Shown here: positions 1-5,449 of the stretch, one piece after another | How positions within the stretch are numbered: position 1 is the stretch's first letter | Layout of the letters: the number at the start of each line of letters is the position of its first letter | Assembly: GCA_003235435.1 (NCBI GenBank) | Contig: QJWF01000219.1 | Coordinates: forward strand, 1 to 5,449 | Direction of reading: 5' to 3' | Length of the DNA: 5,449 bases | DNA from: Nitrosomonadales bacterium | GTDB lineage: Bacteria; Pseudomonadota; Gammaproteobacteria; Burkholderiales; Gallionellaceae | Program-made: the position numbers and the translations under genes | The notes under the pieces: generated by a model | The model's database searches: none | What the model was told of the DNA's origin: nothing | The model's input: the letters and a program-made list of their open reading frames with translations, nothing else

Positions 1-302
1 TTTTTTATTTCTTCTTCGTTGAGTTGCTGCGGCATGTAAGCAGCAAGCACGCTCATCTCGAATTTCTCGATATCCGCCAAATCGTGTCGTCCCGCCGCTT
101 CATATTGACTAATGGAATCGCGCCGCTGCTTGTTCATCTTTTCTATGATGGCGACCACGTCAGTGTCCGACAATTCGATACGCTCATCAACCTCACGCTG
201 CTTCATCGCGGCAAGCAACAGGCGAATTGCCCCTAGGCGCGCCGTTTCCTTGGCACGCATCGCGGCTTTCATGTCATCAGTGATTCGCTGCTTGAGGCTC
301 AT
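1..302 (-). CDS. yqeY: GatB/YqeY-family protein, 3' end cut by the window
   Basis: The first 100 codons are present, open without a stop up to the window edge; family members are about 150 residues, so roughly the last third is missing. The visible part starts MSLKQRITDDMKAAMRAKE and carries the family's helical N-terminal pattern: R-L-G-A-I-R-L-L-L-A-A near 22-32, then an acidic/basic stretch and IEKMNKQRRDSISQYEAAGR near 59-78, with a YMPQQL segment near 90-95. The family resembles the tail domain of the GatB subunit of the tRNA-dependent amidotransferase, but the function of the free-standing protein is not settled. The ATG at 300-302 fits the usual N-terminus; the Shine-Dalgarno is weak, a G-rich GGCCGG about 8 bases upstream. 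The gene follows rpsU by 43 bp with no terminator between, so co-transcription is likely. The family call is by recognition of the sequence, not a search. Confidence 0.9.
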   Translation of the reverse strand, partial: MSLKQRITDDMKAAMRAKETARLGAIRLLLAAMKQREVDERIELSDTDVVAIIEKMNKQRRDSISQYEAAGRHDLADIEKFEMSVLAAYMPQQLNEEEIK

Positions 303-345
303 ATTGAAACCGGCCGTTGCGCCCAGAGCAGACGCGACAGGTCAA

Positions 346-558
346 TCAATAGAGTTTGGGTGGGAGAACCTGGCTCATCAGGCGCTTGTAGTGGCGCTTC
401 ACGGCAGCAGCCATCTTGCGCTTACGCTCTGCGGTCGGTTTTTCGTAGAACTCGCGTGCGCGCAGGTCGGTCAACAACCCGGTTTTTTCCACCGAGCGCT
501 TGAAGCGACGCATCGCTACTTCGAACGGCTCATTCTCTTTTACACGTACTGTTGTCAT
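346..558 (-). CDS. rpsU: 30S ribosomal protein S21
   Basis: This encodes a 70-residue, very basic protein, the usual length for S21 (71 in E. coli). The family core is clear: [16 protein letters not shown] near residues 6-21, EKTGLL, then REFYEKP (35-41) followed by the basic helix [17 protein letters not shown]21 sits on the small-subunit platform near the 3' end of 16S rRNA and helps in initiation on mRNA. The ATG at 556-558 has a purine-rich GAAGGT at a suitable distance upstream, and no competing start. The gene stands between tyrS and yqeY on the same strand. The rpsU-yqeY pair is the known betaproteobacterial start of the rpsU-dnaG-rpoD operon; the later genes are not visible here. The C-terminus (…SQVLPPKLY) departs from the enterobacterial arginine-rich tail, as expected of betaproteobacteria. 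Confidence 0.98.
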   Translation of the reverse strand: MTTVRVKENEPFEVAMRRFKRSVEKTGLLTDLRAREFYEKPTAERKRKMAAAVKRHYKRLMSQVLPPKLY

Positions 559-594
559 GAACTAACTACCTTCAACTGAAAAATTGAGGGCGTA

Positions 595-623
595 ATTCTA
601 ACAAAACACCCTAATGCCCACAA
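595..623 (-). promoter_or_regulatory. Predicted sigma70-type promoter for rpsU
   Basis: On the minus strand a -35-like TTGTGG (618-623) is followed, after exactly 17 bases, by a -10-like TAGAAT (595-600), five of six matching TATAAT. Transcription would begin near 588, leaving a leader of about 30 bases that carries the rpsU Shine-Dalgarno. The site lies wholly in the gap between the tyrS stop and the rpsU start, so it would let rpsU and yqeY be made independently of tyrS. This is a visual match only; no start site is known. Confidence 0.5.
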
Positions 624-630
624 CAATAAT

Positions 631-1842
631 CTAACTAATTGTTATTCTGGAAAATCTGCGCTTGCCGACCTGCGCGACAACGACCGCTCCGACCTTGATT
701 TGCAGGGAACTGTCATCGACTTTATTTCCGTCGAGCTTGACACCGCCTTGAGCTATCATACGCATGGCCTCCGAAGTGCTGGCGACCAGACCGGCCTGTT
801 TAAGCATCTGGGCGATGCCGATGCGGCCATCGGAACTTGTTACGGTGGCTTCAGGCATATCCTCTGGCAGTGCGCCTTGCTTGAAGCGCGCCTCGAATTC
901 AGCCAGCGCATCAATGGCAGATTGTTTGGAGTGGAAGCGCGTTACGATCTCTTGCGCCAGTAGCACCTTTATATCGCGCGGATTACGTCCTTGTGCAACC
1001 TCTTCACGCCATCCGCTGATTGTGGCGAGACTCTCAAAGGAGAGCAGCTCGAGATAACGCCACATCAGGTCATCTGAAATCGACATCAGTTTGCCGAAAA
1101 TCTGCTGCGGCTCCTCATTGATGCCGATATAGTTGCCCAGTGACTTCGACATTTTGCTGACGCCGTCAGTACCTTCCAGCAGCGGCATGGTGATCACGCA
1201 TTGGGCAGGCTGCCCGAATTGCTTTTGCAGTTCGCGCCCCATCAGCAGATTGAATTTCTGGTCTGTGCCGCCCAACTCGATGTCCGCCTTGAGGGCAACA
1301 GAATCATAGCCCTGTACAAGCGGATAGACGAATTCGTGGATCGCAATCGGCTGGTTGCCCTTGTAGCGTTTTGAAAAGTCATCTCGTTCGAGCATCTGGG
1401 CCACGGTATGGGTTGCCGCAAGGCGAATCAGATCTACAGCGCTGAATTTATCCATCCAGGTTGAGTTGAACACGATCTCGGTCCTTTTTGGGTCGAGCAC
1501 TCTGAACACTTGGTCGCGGTAGGATTGGGCGTTTTCCAGCACCTGTTCGCGCGATAACGGAGGGCGGGTGGCATTCTTGCCGCTCGGATCACCGATCATG
1601 CCGGTAAAGTCGCCGATCAAGAACAATGCATGGTGTCCGAGATCCTGCAACTGGCGCATTTTGTTTAACAACACGGTATGTCCGAGATGCAGGTCCGGCG
1701 CAGTCGGATCGAAACCCGCCTTGACCCGCAACGGACGGTCCTGAGACAACTTTTGTTTCAGCTCGTCTTCCAGCAGCAATTCGTGGGTGCCGCGCTTGAT
1801 CTGCGCGAGAGCCTCTGAATGCGATTTCTTCGGGTTTTTCAT
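631..1842 (-). CDS. tyrS: Tyrosyl-tRNA synthetase (class I, KMSKS/TyrZ type)
   Basis: The enzyme charges tRNA-Tyr with tyrosine in two steps via tyrosyl-adenylate, in the cytoplasm. Numbering from the ATG at 1840-1842 (403 residues, usual for the family), the class I HIGH signature is HLGH at about 52-55, inside [32 protein letters not shown] block follows, then the tyrosine/tRNA region with YPLVQGYDS and [10 protein letters not shown], and the second signature KMSKS at about 230-234. The C-terminal 60 or so residues (GRIGIAQML…GGVKLDG…VGKRRF) form an S4 RNA-binding domain. The KMSKS motif, rather than the KFGKT of E. coli TyrS, places it in the TyrZ clade. The start is uncertain: in-frame ATGs also occur at 1851, 1857, 1860 and, as the longest reading, 1923. 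I chose 1842 because homology-like sequence begins at [18 protein letters not shown], but no ATG has a strong Shine-Dalgarno. It is divergent from the M23 peptidase gene. Confidence 0.95.
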   Translation of the reverse strand: MKNPKKSHSEALAQIKRGTHELLLEDELKQKLSQDRPLRVKAGFDPTAPDLHLGHTVLLNKMRQLQDLGHHALFLIGDFTGMIGDPSGKNATRPPLSREQVLENAQSYRDQVFRVLDPKRTEIVFNSTWMDKFSAVDLIRLAATHTVAQMLERDDFSKRYKGNQPIAIHEFVYPLVQGYDSVALKADIELGGTDQKFNLLMGRELQKQFGQPAQCVITMPLLEGTDGVSKMSKSLGNYIGINEEPQQIFGKLMSISDDLMWRYLELLSFESLATISGWREEVAQGRNPRDIKVLLAQEIVTRFHSKQSAIDALAEFEARFKQGALPEDMPEATVTSSDGRIGIAQMLKQAGLVASTSEAMRMIAQGGVKLDGNKVDDSSLQIKVGAVVVAQVGKRRFSRITIS

Positions 1843-1869
1843 TCCAGCCATAGCCATCATCAATTCAAT

Positions 1870-1891
1870 TACGGAAATAACAGTTTCCGTA
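1870..1891. repeat. Perfect 8-bp inverted repeat upstream of tyrS
   Basis: TACGGAAA (1870-1877) and TTTCCGTA (1884-1891) are exact reverse complements separated by six bases (TAACAG). The element ends 28 bp upstream of the ATG chosen for tyrS (and 10 bp from the first ATG of the cluster at 1860). It could be a dimer operator in the tyrS/M23 divergent region, or an RNA hairpin in the tyrS leader that affects translation. There is no T-run after it on either strand, so it is not an intrinsic terminator. If tyrS begins at 1923 instead, the repeat would lie inside the coding sequence. The repeat is seen directly; the role is inference. Confidence 0.45.
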
Positions 1892-1955
1892 CATGTTGCT
1901 GCCCAGTCATTCTTGTAGACCATTCATCGGCCTGGATTTACCACACATCAGCCAT

Positions 1956-1985
1956 GTATTGGGTATTGCATGTTTCTGGTAAAAT
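1956..1985 (+). promoter_or_regulatory. Predicted extended -10 promoter for the M23 peptidase-anmK genes
   Basis: TAAAAT at 1980-1985 is a five-of-six match to the -10 consensus and is preceded by TG at 1977-1978, one base away, giving the extended -10 form TGgTAAAAT. There is no good -35; the nearest candidates are TATTGG (1957-1962, 17-base spacer) and TTGGGT (1959-1964, 15-base spacer). This would give a start near 1992 and a leader of about 50 bases that ends in the AAGGAG at 2031-2036. The directly repeated GTATTG (1956-1961 and 1963-1968) covers the -35 area and might bind an activator. Prediction by eye only. I could not settle on a promoter for tyrS in the other direction. Confidence 0.5.
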
Positions 1986-2042
1986 GCACTTCAATCAAAA
2001 AAACAACACGTTGCTGGTACAAAGCAACTCAAGGAGAAGCGA

Positions 2043-3338
2043 ATGTTAACCCAAAACCCGCTCAGCCAAGAACGGAAAAGAAAGTTGCGCTGGTTCGTAA
2101 CCCTGTCCACACTGCCTTTGTTGGGAGTGCTCACCGCATTCGGTCTGGTCCCTCAAAGTGATCTTGGCTTGCCATCTGCCCAGGTGGCGATTGAAGATAT
2201 CGTATTGCCAAACGTCAATGATGAGTACGCTGATTCCAGTTTCTGGCACAGTGAACGTGTTCAGCGTGGCGATACCGTGGCCGAACTGCTGAATCGCCTG
2301 AATATCGATGATCAGGACGCAAGCAACTATCTTCGTACCGCCCCTGAAACCGAGTCGTTGCGCAAATTGGCTGTTGGCAAGGAGATACAGGCCGAGACAT
2401 CCGCAACAGGGGGATTGATCTCTTTGCTTTATCTCAGCAATAACGACGAGCAAATCCTGATCAACAAGCAAAACGACACTTTCAAAATCATTACTCTGCC
2501 TGCACAGTTTGAAAAGCGTCTGTTTGTCCGTACCGGGGAGATCAAGACAAACCTATATGCTGCCGCGGACGCTGCCGGACTGCCTGAAGCCGCCGCCAAT
2601 CAGTTATATGAGCTTTTCAGCGGCGATATCGACTTCCATCACGATCTCAGGGTTGGCGACAAGTTCACAGCCGTATATGAGATGAATTACCACAACGGCG
2701 CATTGATGAACACCGGCCGGATACTGTCCGCCGAATTCATCAACCAAGGCCATGCGTATCGGGCCATCTATTTCCAGGAAGGTGACCAGCAAGGCGATTA
2801 CTACACCCCGGAAGGTAAGAGCGTCCGCAAGGCTTTCCTGCGTTCTCCCATCGAATACTCACGCGTAAGCTCAGGTTTCAGCAATTCGCGTTACCATCCA
2901 ATATTGAACAAATGGCGGTCCCACAAAGGTGTGGATTTTGCCGCGCCTTTCGGAACGAAGGTTAAGTCGACTGCCGACGGTGTCGTCACTTATATTGGCA
3001 GGGATGGGGGATATGGCAATGTCATCAGACTCAATCATCAAGGCAAATACAACACCGTCTATGGCCACTTATCCCGCTTTGCCCAGAATTTGCACAAAGG
3101 CCAACGGGTCGCACAAGGCGAAGTGATAGGATATGTAGGCATGACCGGGCTCGCAACAGGTCCGCATCTGCACTATGAATTCAAAATTTACGGCCAGCAG
3201 CATAATCCGATGCGTGTTGAATTGCCGGATGCAAAACCCATCAGCAGTGCTTACTACGAAGCTTTTCGAGTTGTCGCGGACGATTTCGTATCGCGCCTGA
3301 ATCTGTTGCGCAATACCAACCTCGCCAAACTCGACTAG
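2043..3338 (+). CDS. M23 (LytM/MepM-like) peptidoglycan DD-endopeptidase, membrane-anchored
   Basis: This encodes 431 residues, close to E. coli MepM (440). A basic N-terminus (RKRKLR, 11-16) precedes one hydrophobic segment at about 17-36, a signal anchor placing the rest in the periplasm. Residues ~70-120 (VQRGDTVAELLNRLNI…LAVGKEI) resemble the OapA/LysM-like wall-binding module of MepM relatives. A middle domain follows, with the M23 peptidase domain at about 276-392. The zinc and catalytic residues are intact: H294-x3-D298 (SHKGVDFAAP), H342 (YGH) and H375-L-H377 (GPHLHYEF). Family members cut D-Ala-mDAP cross-links so that new glycan strands can be inserted. The start is fixed by AAGGAG at 2031-2036, six bases before the ATG. 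anmK follows by 7 bp, so the two are probably one transcript. The M23 family is certain; the exact substrate and the symbol mepM are inferred, so none is assigned. Confidence 0.95.
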   Translation: MLTQNPLSQERKRKLRWFVTLSTLPLLGVLTAFGLVPQSDLGLPSAQVAIEDIVLPNVNDEYADSSFWHSERVQRGDTVAELLNRLNIDDQDASNYLRTAPETESLRKLAVGKEIQAETSATGGLISLLYLSNNDEQILINKQNDTFKIITLPAQFEKRLFVRTGEIKTNLYAAADAAGLPEAAANQLYELFSGDIDFHHDLRVGDKFTAVYEMNYHNGALMNTGRILSAEFINQGHAYRAIYFQEGDQQGDYYTPEGKSVRKAFLRSPIEYSRVSSGFSNSRYHPILNKWRSHKGVDFAAPFGTKVKSTADGVVTYIGRDGGYGNVIRLNHQGKYNTVYGHLSRFAQNLHKGQRVAQGEVIGYVGMTGLATGPHLHYEFKIYGQQHNPMRVELPDAKPISSAYYEAFRVVADDFVSRLNLLRNTNLAKLD

Positions 3339-3345
3339 TCAGGCA

Positions 3346-4449
3346 GTGCATCATCCGCCGGAACTGTATGTAGGTCTGATGTCCGGCACCAGCCTGGACG
3401 GCATTGATGCCGTCCTTGTCGATTTGAGCGGTAGCAAGCCGGTGTTGCTCGCAAAATATTACCTACCATTTGATGGCACGCTAAAAAATGATCTGCTTGC
3501 ATTGCATCTTCCTGCATCAAATGAATTGCATCATGCCCAAATCATCGGGAACAAGCTGGCAAGACTATATGCGGATGCGGTCGATAGCCTGCTGAACCAG
3601 TCAAAATCCAGCAACAATCATATCAATGCCATTGCCTGCCACGGGCAAACCATCCGGCACTGCCCTGAGCATGGATACTCGCTGCAAATCGGGAATGCCG
3701 CATTATTGGCTGAGTTGACCGGTATTACTGTTGTTGGCGATTTCCGCAACAGCGACATCGCAGCCGGGGGGCAAGGCGCTCCACTGGTTCCTGCGTTTCA
3801 TGACAAGGTGTTGCGCCATCCCCGCATTCACCGCGTGATTGTCAACATCGGCGGCATAAGCAATCTGACTGATCTGTCTCCGCACCAGGCCACTACCGGT
3901 TTCGATTGCGGCCCGGGTAACCTGCTGATGGATACTTGGTGCGCGCGTCGTACAGGCGAGCCCTATGATGATAACGGATCATGGGCCGCGTCCGGCATGG
4001 TACTGCCTGCTTTGCTGAAGCAAATGCTCGATGAACCGTACTTCGCGCTTCCACCCCCCAAGAGTACCGGACGCGACCTGTTCAACATGACTTGGCTGGA
4101 AGAAAAACTGACGGGCGCGGAAAAGCCGGAAGACGTGCAGGCTACACTGCTTGAACTAACCTGCCAGACAATTGCGCAATCGATCGGGGTTCATTGCGCA
4201 GCCGCGCAGGAAATCTACCTGTGCGGTGGCGGAGCGCATAACAAGGTTTTGTGCAACCGACTCGCAGACCTGTTGCCTTATTGCATAGTGGAATCAACCG
4301 GCGCACTCGGCATAGACAGTGATTACATGGAAGCCATTGCTTTCGCCTGGATTGCGCAACAAACCCTGCACGGCAAACCGGCCAACCTGCCACAGGTCAC
4401 CGGCGCCGCACATCCCTGCATTCTTGGCGTGATCCACCGTAATGCTTGA
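3346..4449 (+). CDS. anmK: Anhydro-N-acetylmuramic acid kinase
   Basis: AnmK uses ATP and water to open 1,6-anhydro-MurNAc, made by lytic transglycosylases, and yields MurNAc-6-phosphate in the cytoplasm; this is a step in peptidoglycan recycling. The protein has 367 residues, the normal length. The N-terminal ATP-binding signature GLMSGTSLDGID lies at 10-21. CHGQTIRH (98-105), GDFRNSDIAAGGQGAPLVP (131-149) and NIGGISN (167-173) follow. GFDCGPGNLLMD (185-196) carries Asp187, which matches the catalytic base of the family, and CGGGAHN (293-299) and the D-S-D-Y-M-E-A segment near 324-330 complete the ATP and sugar site. The start is a GTG 7 bp after the M23 stop; the next ATG falls inside the SGTS motif and would remove it. 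No good Shine-Dalgarno is present (AGG only two bases before the GTG), suggesting translation coupled to the upstream gene. No terminator follows it on its own strand. Confidence 0.97.
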   Translation: MHHPPELYVGLMSGTSLDGIDAVLVDLSGSKPVLLAKYYLPFDGTLKNDLLALHLPASNELHHAQIIGNKLARLYADAVDSLLNQSKSSNNHINAIACHGQTIRHCPEHGYSLQIGNAALLAELTGITVVGDFRNSDIAAGGQGAPLVPAFHDKVLRHPRIHRVIVNIGGISNLTDLSPHQATTGFDCGPGNLLMDTWCARRTGEPYDDNGSWAASGMVLPALLKQMLDEPYFALPPPKSTGRDLFNMTWLEEKLTGAEKPEDVQATLLELTCQTIAQSIGVHCAAAQEIYLCGGGAHNKVLCNRLADLLPYCIVESTGALGIDSDYMEAIAFAWIAQQTLHGKPANLPQVTGAAHPCILGVIHRNA

Positions 4450-4634
4450 CGCGCCGATCTTCAAAAGATTAAAACCAATTGAAACCATTGCGGGCTACAG
4501 AATCAATAGGGTGCCATAATGAATTTGCTGATCGCTTATCTGTTCATCATTCAATGATCTAATCGCATCTCTGCATATGTGCAAAAAAATGCCGGGCGCT
4601 TTACGCCCGGCAGTGTCCAATCCAAACAATATAG
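4450..4634. other. Convergent intergenic region between anmK and erpA
   Basis: These 185 bp lie between the anmK stop and the erpA stop. The right part carries the erpA terminator. The left 130 bases show no clear gene or RNA. A 12-codon reading frame on the plus strand (4519-4557, MNLLIAYLFIIQ) has an AGGGTG six bases before its ATG, but it is too short to support as a gene. A small AT-rich hairpin (ATCTT/AAGAT, about 4458-4470) sits just after anmK but has no T-run, so it is not a convincing terminator. Confidence 0.6.
4583..4612 (-). terminator. Intrinsic terminator of the bactofilin-erpA operon
   Basis: A perfect 9-bp GC-rich stem (TGCCGGGCG at 4590-4598, CGCCCGGCA at 4604-4612) closes a five-base loop. 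Read on the minus strand it is followed at once by seven T (the A-run at 4583-4589), the classical Rho-independent form, 22 bp past the erpA stop. On the plus strand the bases after the stem are GTGTCC with no T-run, so it should act mainly on erpA transcripts, although the hairpin might slow polymerase coming from anmK. Confidence 0.92.
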
Positions 4635-4985
4635 CTAAACTGAAAACGAGGAACCGCAACCGCAGGTTGTCGTTGCATTGGGGTTTTTGATAACAAACTG
4701 AGCGCCTTCGATGCCTTCCTGATAATCGATTTCAGCGCCGACCAGATACTGGAAGCTCATTGGATCGATTAAAAGTTGCACACCGTTCTTGTTCAGAACG
4801 GTGTCATCTTCGTTGGTCACTTCATCGAAAGTGAAACCATACTGAAACCCGGAACAACCGCCCCCGCTGACGAACACGCGCAGCTTCAGTTCGGCGTTAC
4901 CTTCTTCAGTGATCAATTCCTTGACTTTGTTTGCTGCGCTGTCGGTAAACAACAGCGGATCCTGCACTTCGGTTATTGCATTCAT
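4635..4985 (-). CDS. erpA: A-type iron-sulfur carrier/insertion protein ErpA
   Basis: The protein has 116 residues, the usual ErpA length (114 in E. coli). It is a HesB/IscA-fold carrier that receives an Fe-S cluster and passes it to apo-proteins; in E. coli ErpA is needed for IspG in isoprenoid synthesis and for respiratory enzymes. The three cluster-binding cysteines are present: C44 in [11 protein letters not shown] and C108/C110 in [12 protein letters not shown]. The opening [22 protein letters not shown] is typical of the ErpA branch rather than IscA or SufA. AAGGAGA at 4991-4997, five bases before the ATG, fixes the start. The gene lies 17 bp after the bactofilin stop and is closed by a strong terminator, so it is probably the last gene of a bactofilin-erpA transcript. 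Its position convergent to anmK resembles the tyrZ/M23/anmK/erpA neighbourhood I recall in Pseudomonas. Confidence 0.97.
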   Translation of the reverse strand: MNAITEVQDPLLFTDSAANKVKELITEEGNAELKLRVFVSGGGCSGFQYGFTFDEVTNEDDTVLNKNGVQLLIDPMSFQYLVGAEIDYQEGIEGAQFVIKNPNATTTCGCGSSFSV

Positions 4986-5002
4986 TCTGCTCTCCTTTGG
5001 AT

Positions 5003-5416
5003 TTACTCGCCATTGCCGGAGCTCGATTTAAACGCCAGCACTTTCTCTTCTGCTTCTGGGCTGTCGTGGAACAGTCGTCCGTCGACAATCGCACCCAGTT
5101 GGATTTCCATGGTCTTGTAATGCACGTCACCTGTGACCTTTGCTTTGCTCTGTAGTTCCAGATAATCGCTTGCCGACACCGATCCGTTGATCGATCCGTT
5201 GATCACCAGGTGCGTAACGCTGACTTCGCCGTTCACCTTGGCATGTTCACTTAAAACAAGTGTGCTCGGTTTATCCGGTGTAGCGATGACGTTGCCGTTC
5301 ACTTGGCCATCTATGCGCAAGCCGCCGCTAAAATTCAGGTCGCCCCCGATGATCGTATTTGCACCAATCAGAGAATCGATCTGGGTTTGCGGTTTGTTTG
5401 GCTTCTTGTTGAACAT
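5003..5416 (-). CDS. Bactofilin (polymer-forming cytoskeletal protein)
   Basis: The protein has 137 residues, a usual bactofilin length. The central domain (about 13-118) shows the short repeating pattern of a right-handed beta-helix, with hydrophobic residues alternating with turns: [23 protein letters not shown] opens the domain, then VNGNV (39-43), VNGEV (61-65), INGSINGSV (72-80), VTGDV (94-98) and VDGRL (111-115). The flanking tails are short, polar and probably unstructured ([12 protein letters not shown] and …SSSGNGE). Bactofilins polymerise without nucleotide into filaments, often at the membrane, and in several bacteria they position peptidoglycan enzymes. There is no evident membrane-targeting segment. 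AAGGAG at 5423-5428, six bases before the ATG, fixes the start. erpA follows 17 bp downstream. The family is clear; the cellular role in this organism is inference. Confidence 0.96.
   Translation of the reverse strand: MFNKKPNKPQTQIDSLIGANTIIGGDLNFSGGLRIDGQVNGNVIATPDKPSTLVLSEHAKVNGEVSVTHLVINGSINGSVSASDYLELQSKAKVTGDVHYKTMEIQLGAIVDGRLFHDSPEAEEKVLAFKSSSGNGE
5181..5204. repeat. 12-bp perfect tandem duplication inside the bactofilin gene
   Basis: GATCCGTTGATC occurs twice, end to end (5181-5192 and 5193-5204). On the coding strand it encodes the repeated tetrapeptide ISN-like unit I-N-G-S, I-N-G-S at residues 72-79 of the bactofilin. The length is a multiple of three, so the frame is kept. It may be a slippage duplication or only the natural repetition of a beta-helix rung. 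Confidence 0.6.
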
Positions 5417-5430
5417 CGTTTTCTCCTTGC

Positions 5431-5449
5431 TTATGATGGGCTCACGGTT
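5431..5449 (-). CDS. Possible last codons of an upstream gene, cut by the window
   Basis: Upstream of the bactofilin one minus-strand frame reads T-V-S-P-S and then TAA (5431-5433), 14 bp before the bactofilin ATG. A gene ending here would be tightly spaced with the bactofilin, as expected in an operon. Only five codons are visible, and a stop by chance in a short leader is just as possible, so no product can be named. Confidence 0.2.

Noticed and set aside
112..579. Long plus-strand frame of 155 codons over the yqeY and rpsU region.
   Set aside because: It is antisense to two clear genes, one of them ribosomal protein S21, and its product has no recognisable family features.
622..643. Inverted repeat AACAAT/ATTGTT around the tyrS stop, considered as a tyrS terminator.
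   Set aside because: The stem is only 6 bp, AT-rich, with a 10-base loop and no T-run after it on the minus strand, so it is too weak for an intrinsic terminator.
1924..2000. A tyrS promoter such as TTGAAG with an 18-base spacer and TGCAAT on the minus strand.
   Set aside because: The -10 matches only four of six and several equally weak alternatives exist, so none can be called.
4492..4520. CATAAT near 4515 as a plus-strand promoter in the anmK/erpA gap.
   Set aside because: The -35 position reads GGGCTA and there is no plus-strand gene downstream to serve.
4776..5120. Plus-strand frame of 114 codons across erpA and the bactofilin.
   Set aside because: It spans two well-supported minus-strand genes antisense and has no ribosome site or recognisable family.
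1..5449. CRISPR arrays, insertion sequences, tRNAs, toxin-antitoxin or defence genes.
   Set aside because: No spaced repeats, terminal inverted repeats, tRNA-like folds or relevant protein families were seen; nearly all sequence is taken by conserved core genes.

Overview
The window looks like a stretch of ordinary chromosome from a betaproteobacterium. The S21 sequence, the KMSKS-type tyrosyl-tRNA synthetase and the order tyrS / M23 peptidase / anmK / erpA / bactofilin point that way. A Nitrosomonadales-like lineage (Gallionella or Nitrosomonas relatives) is my best guess, from protein resemblance and moderate GC only. There is no rRNA, tRNA, mobile element, CRISPR array or phage gene.

Left block, minus strand (1-1842): read in the direction of transcription this is tyrS, then rpsU, then a yqeY-family gene that runs off the window at position 1. 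rpsU has a plausible sigma70-type promoter of its own in the 72-bp gap after tyrS. rpsU and yqeY are 43 bp apart with no terminator between them. This is the start of the 'macromolecular synthesis' arrangement (rpsU-yqeY-dnaG-rpoD in many betaproteobacteria); dnaG and rpoD, if present, lie outside the window.

Divergent control region (1843-2042): about 200 bp separate tyrS from the plus-strand genes. It holds a perfect 8-bp inverted repeat close to the tyrS start, an extended -10 promoter facing right, and a short direct repeat where the -35 would be.

Middle block, plus strand (2043-4449): a membrane-anchored M23 (LytM/MepM-like) peptidoglycan endopeptidase, then 7 bp later anmK (anhydro-N-acetylmuramic acid kinase) with a GTG start. 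One product opens the murein mesh and the other recycles the muropeptide sugar released by turnover.

Right block, minus strand (4635-5449): a bactofilin gene and then erpA (A-type Fe-S carrier), 17 bp apart, both with strong Shine-Dalgarno sequences. The pair ends at a textbook intrinsic terminator (4583-4612) in the convergent gap with anmK. A stop codon just upstream of the bactofilin start may be the end of another gene in the same operon.

I see no undescribed system. The points most worth a second look are the inverted repeat before tyrS, the uncertain tyrS start, and a bactofilin encoded close to an M23 endopeptidase.
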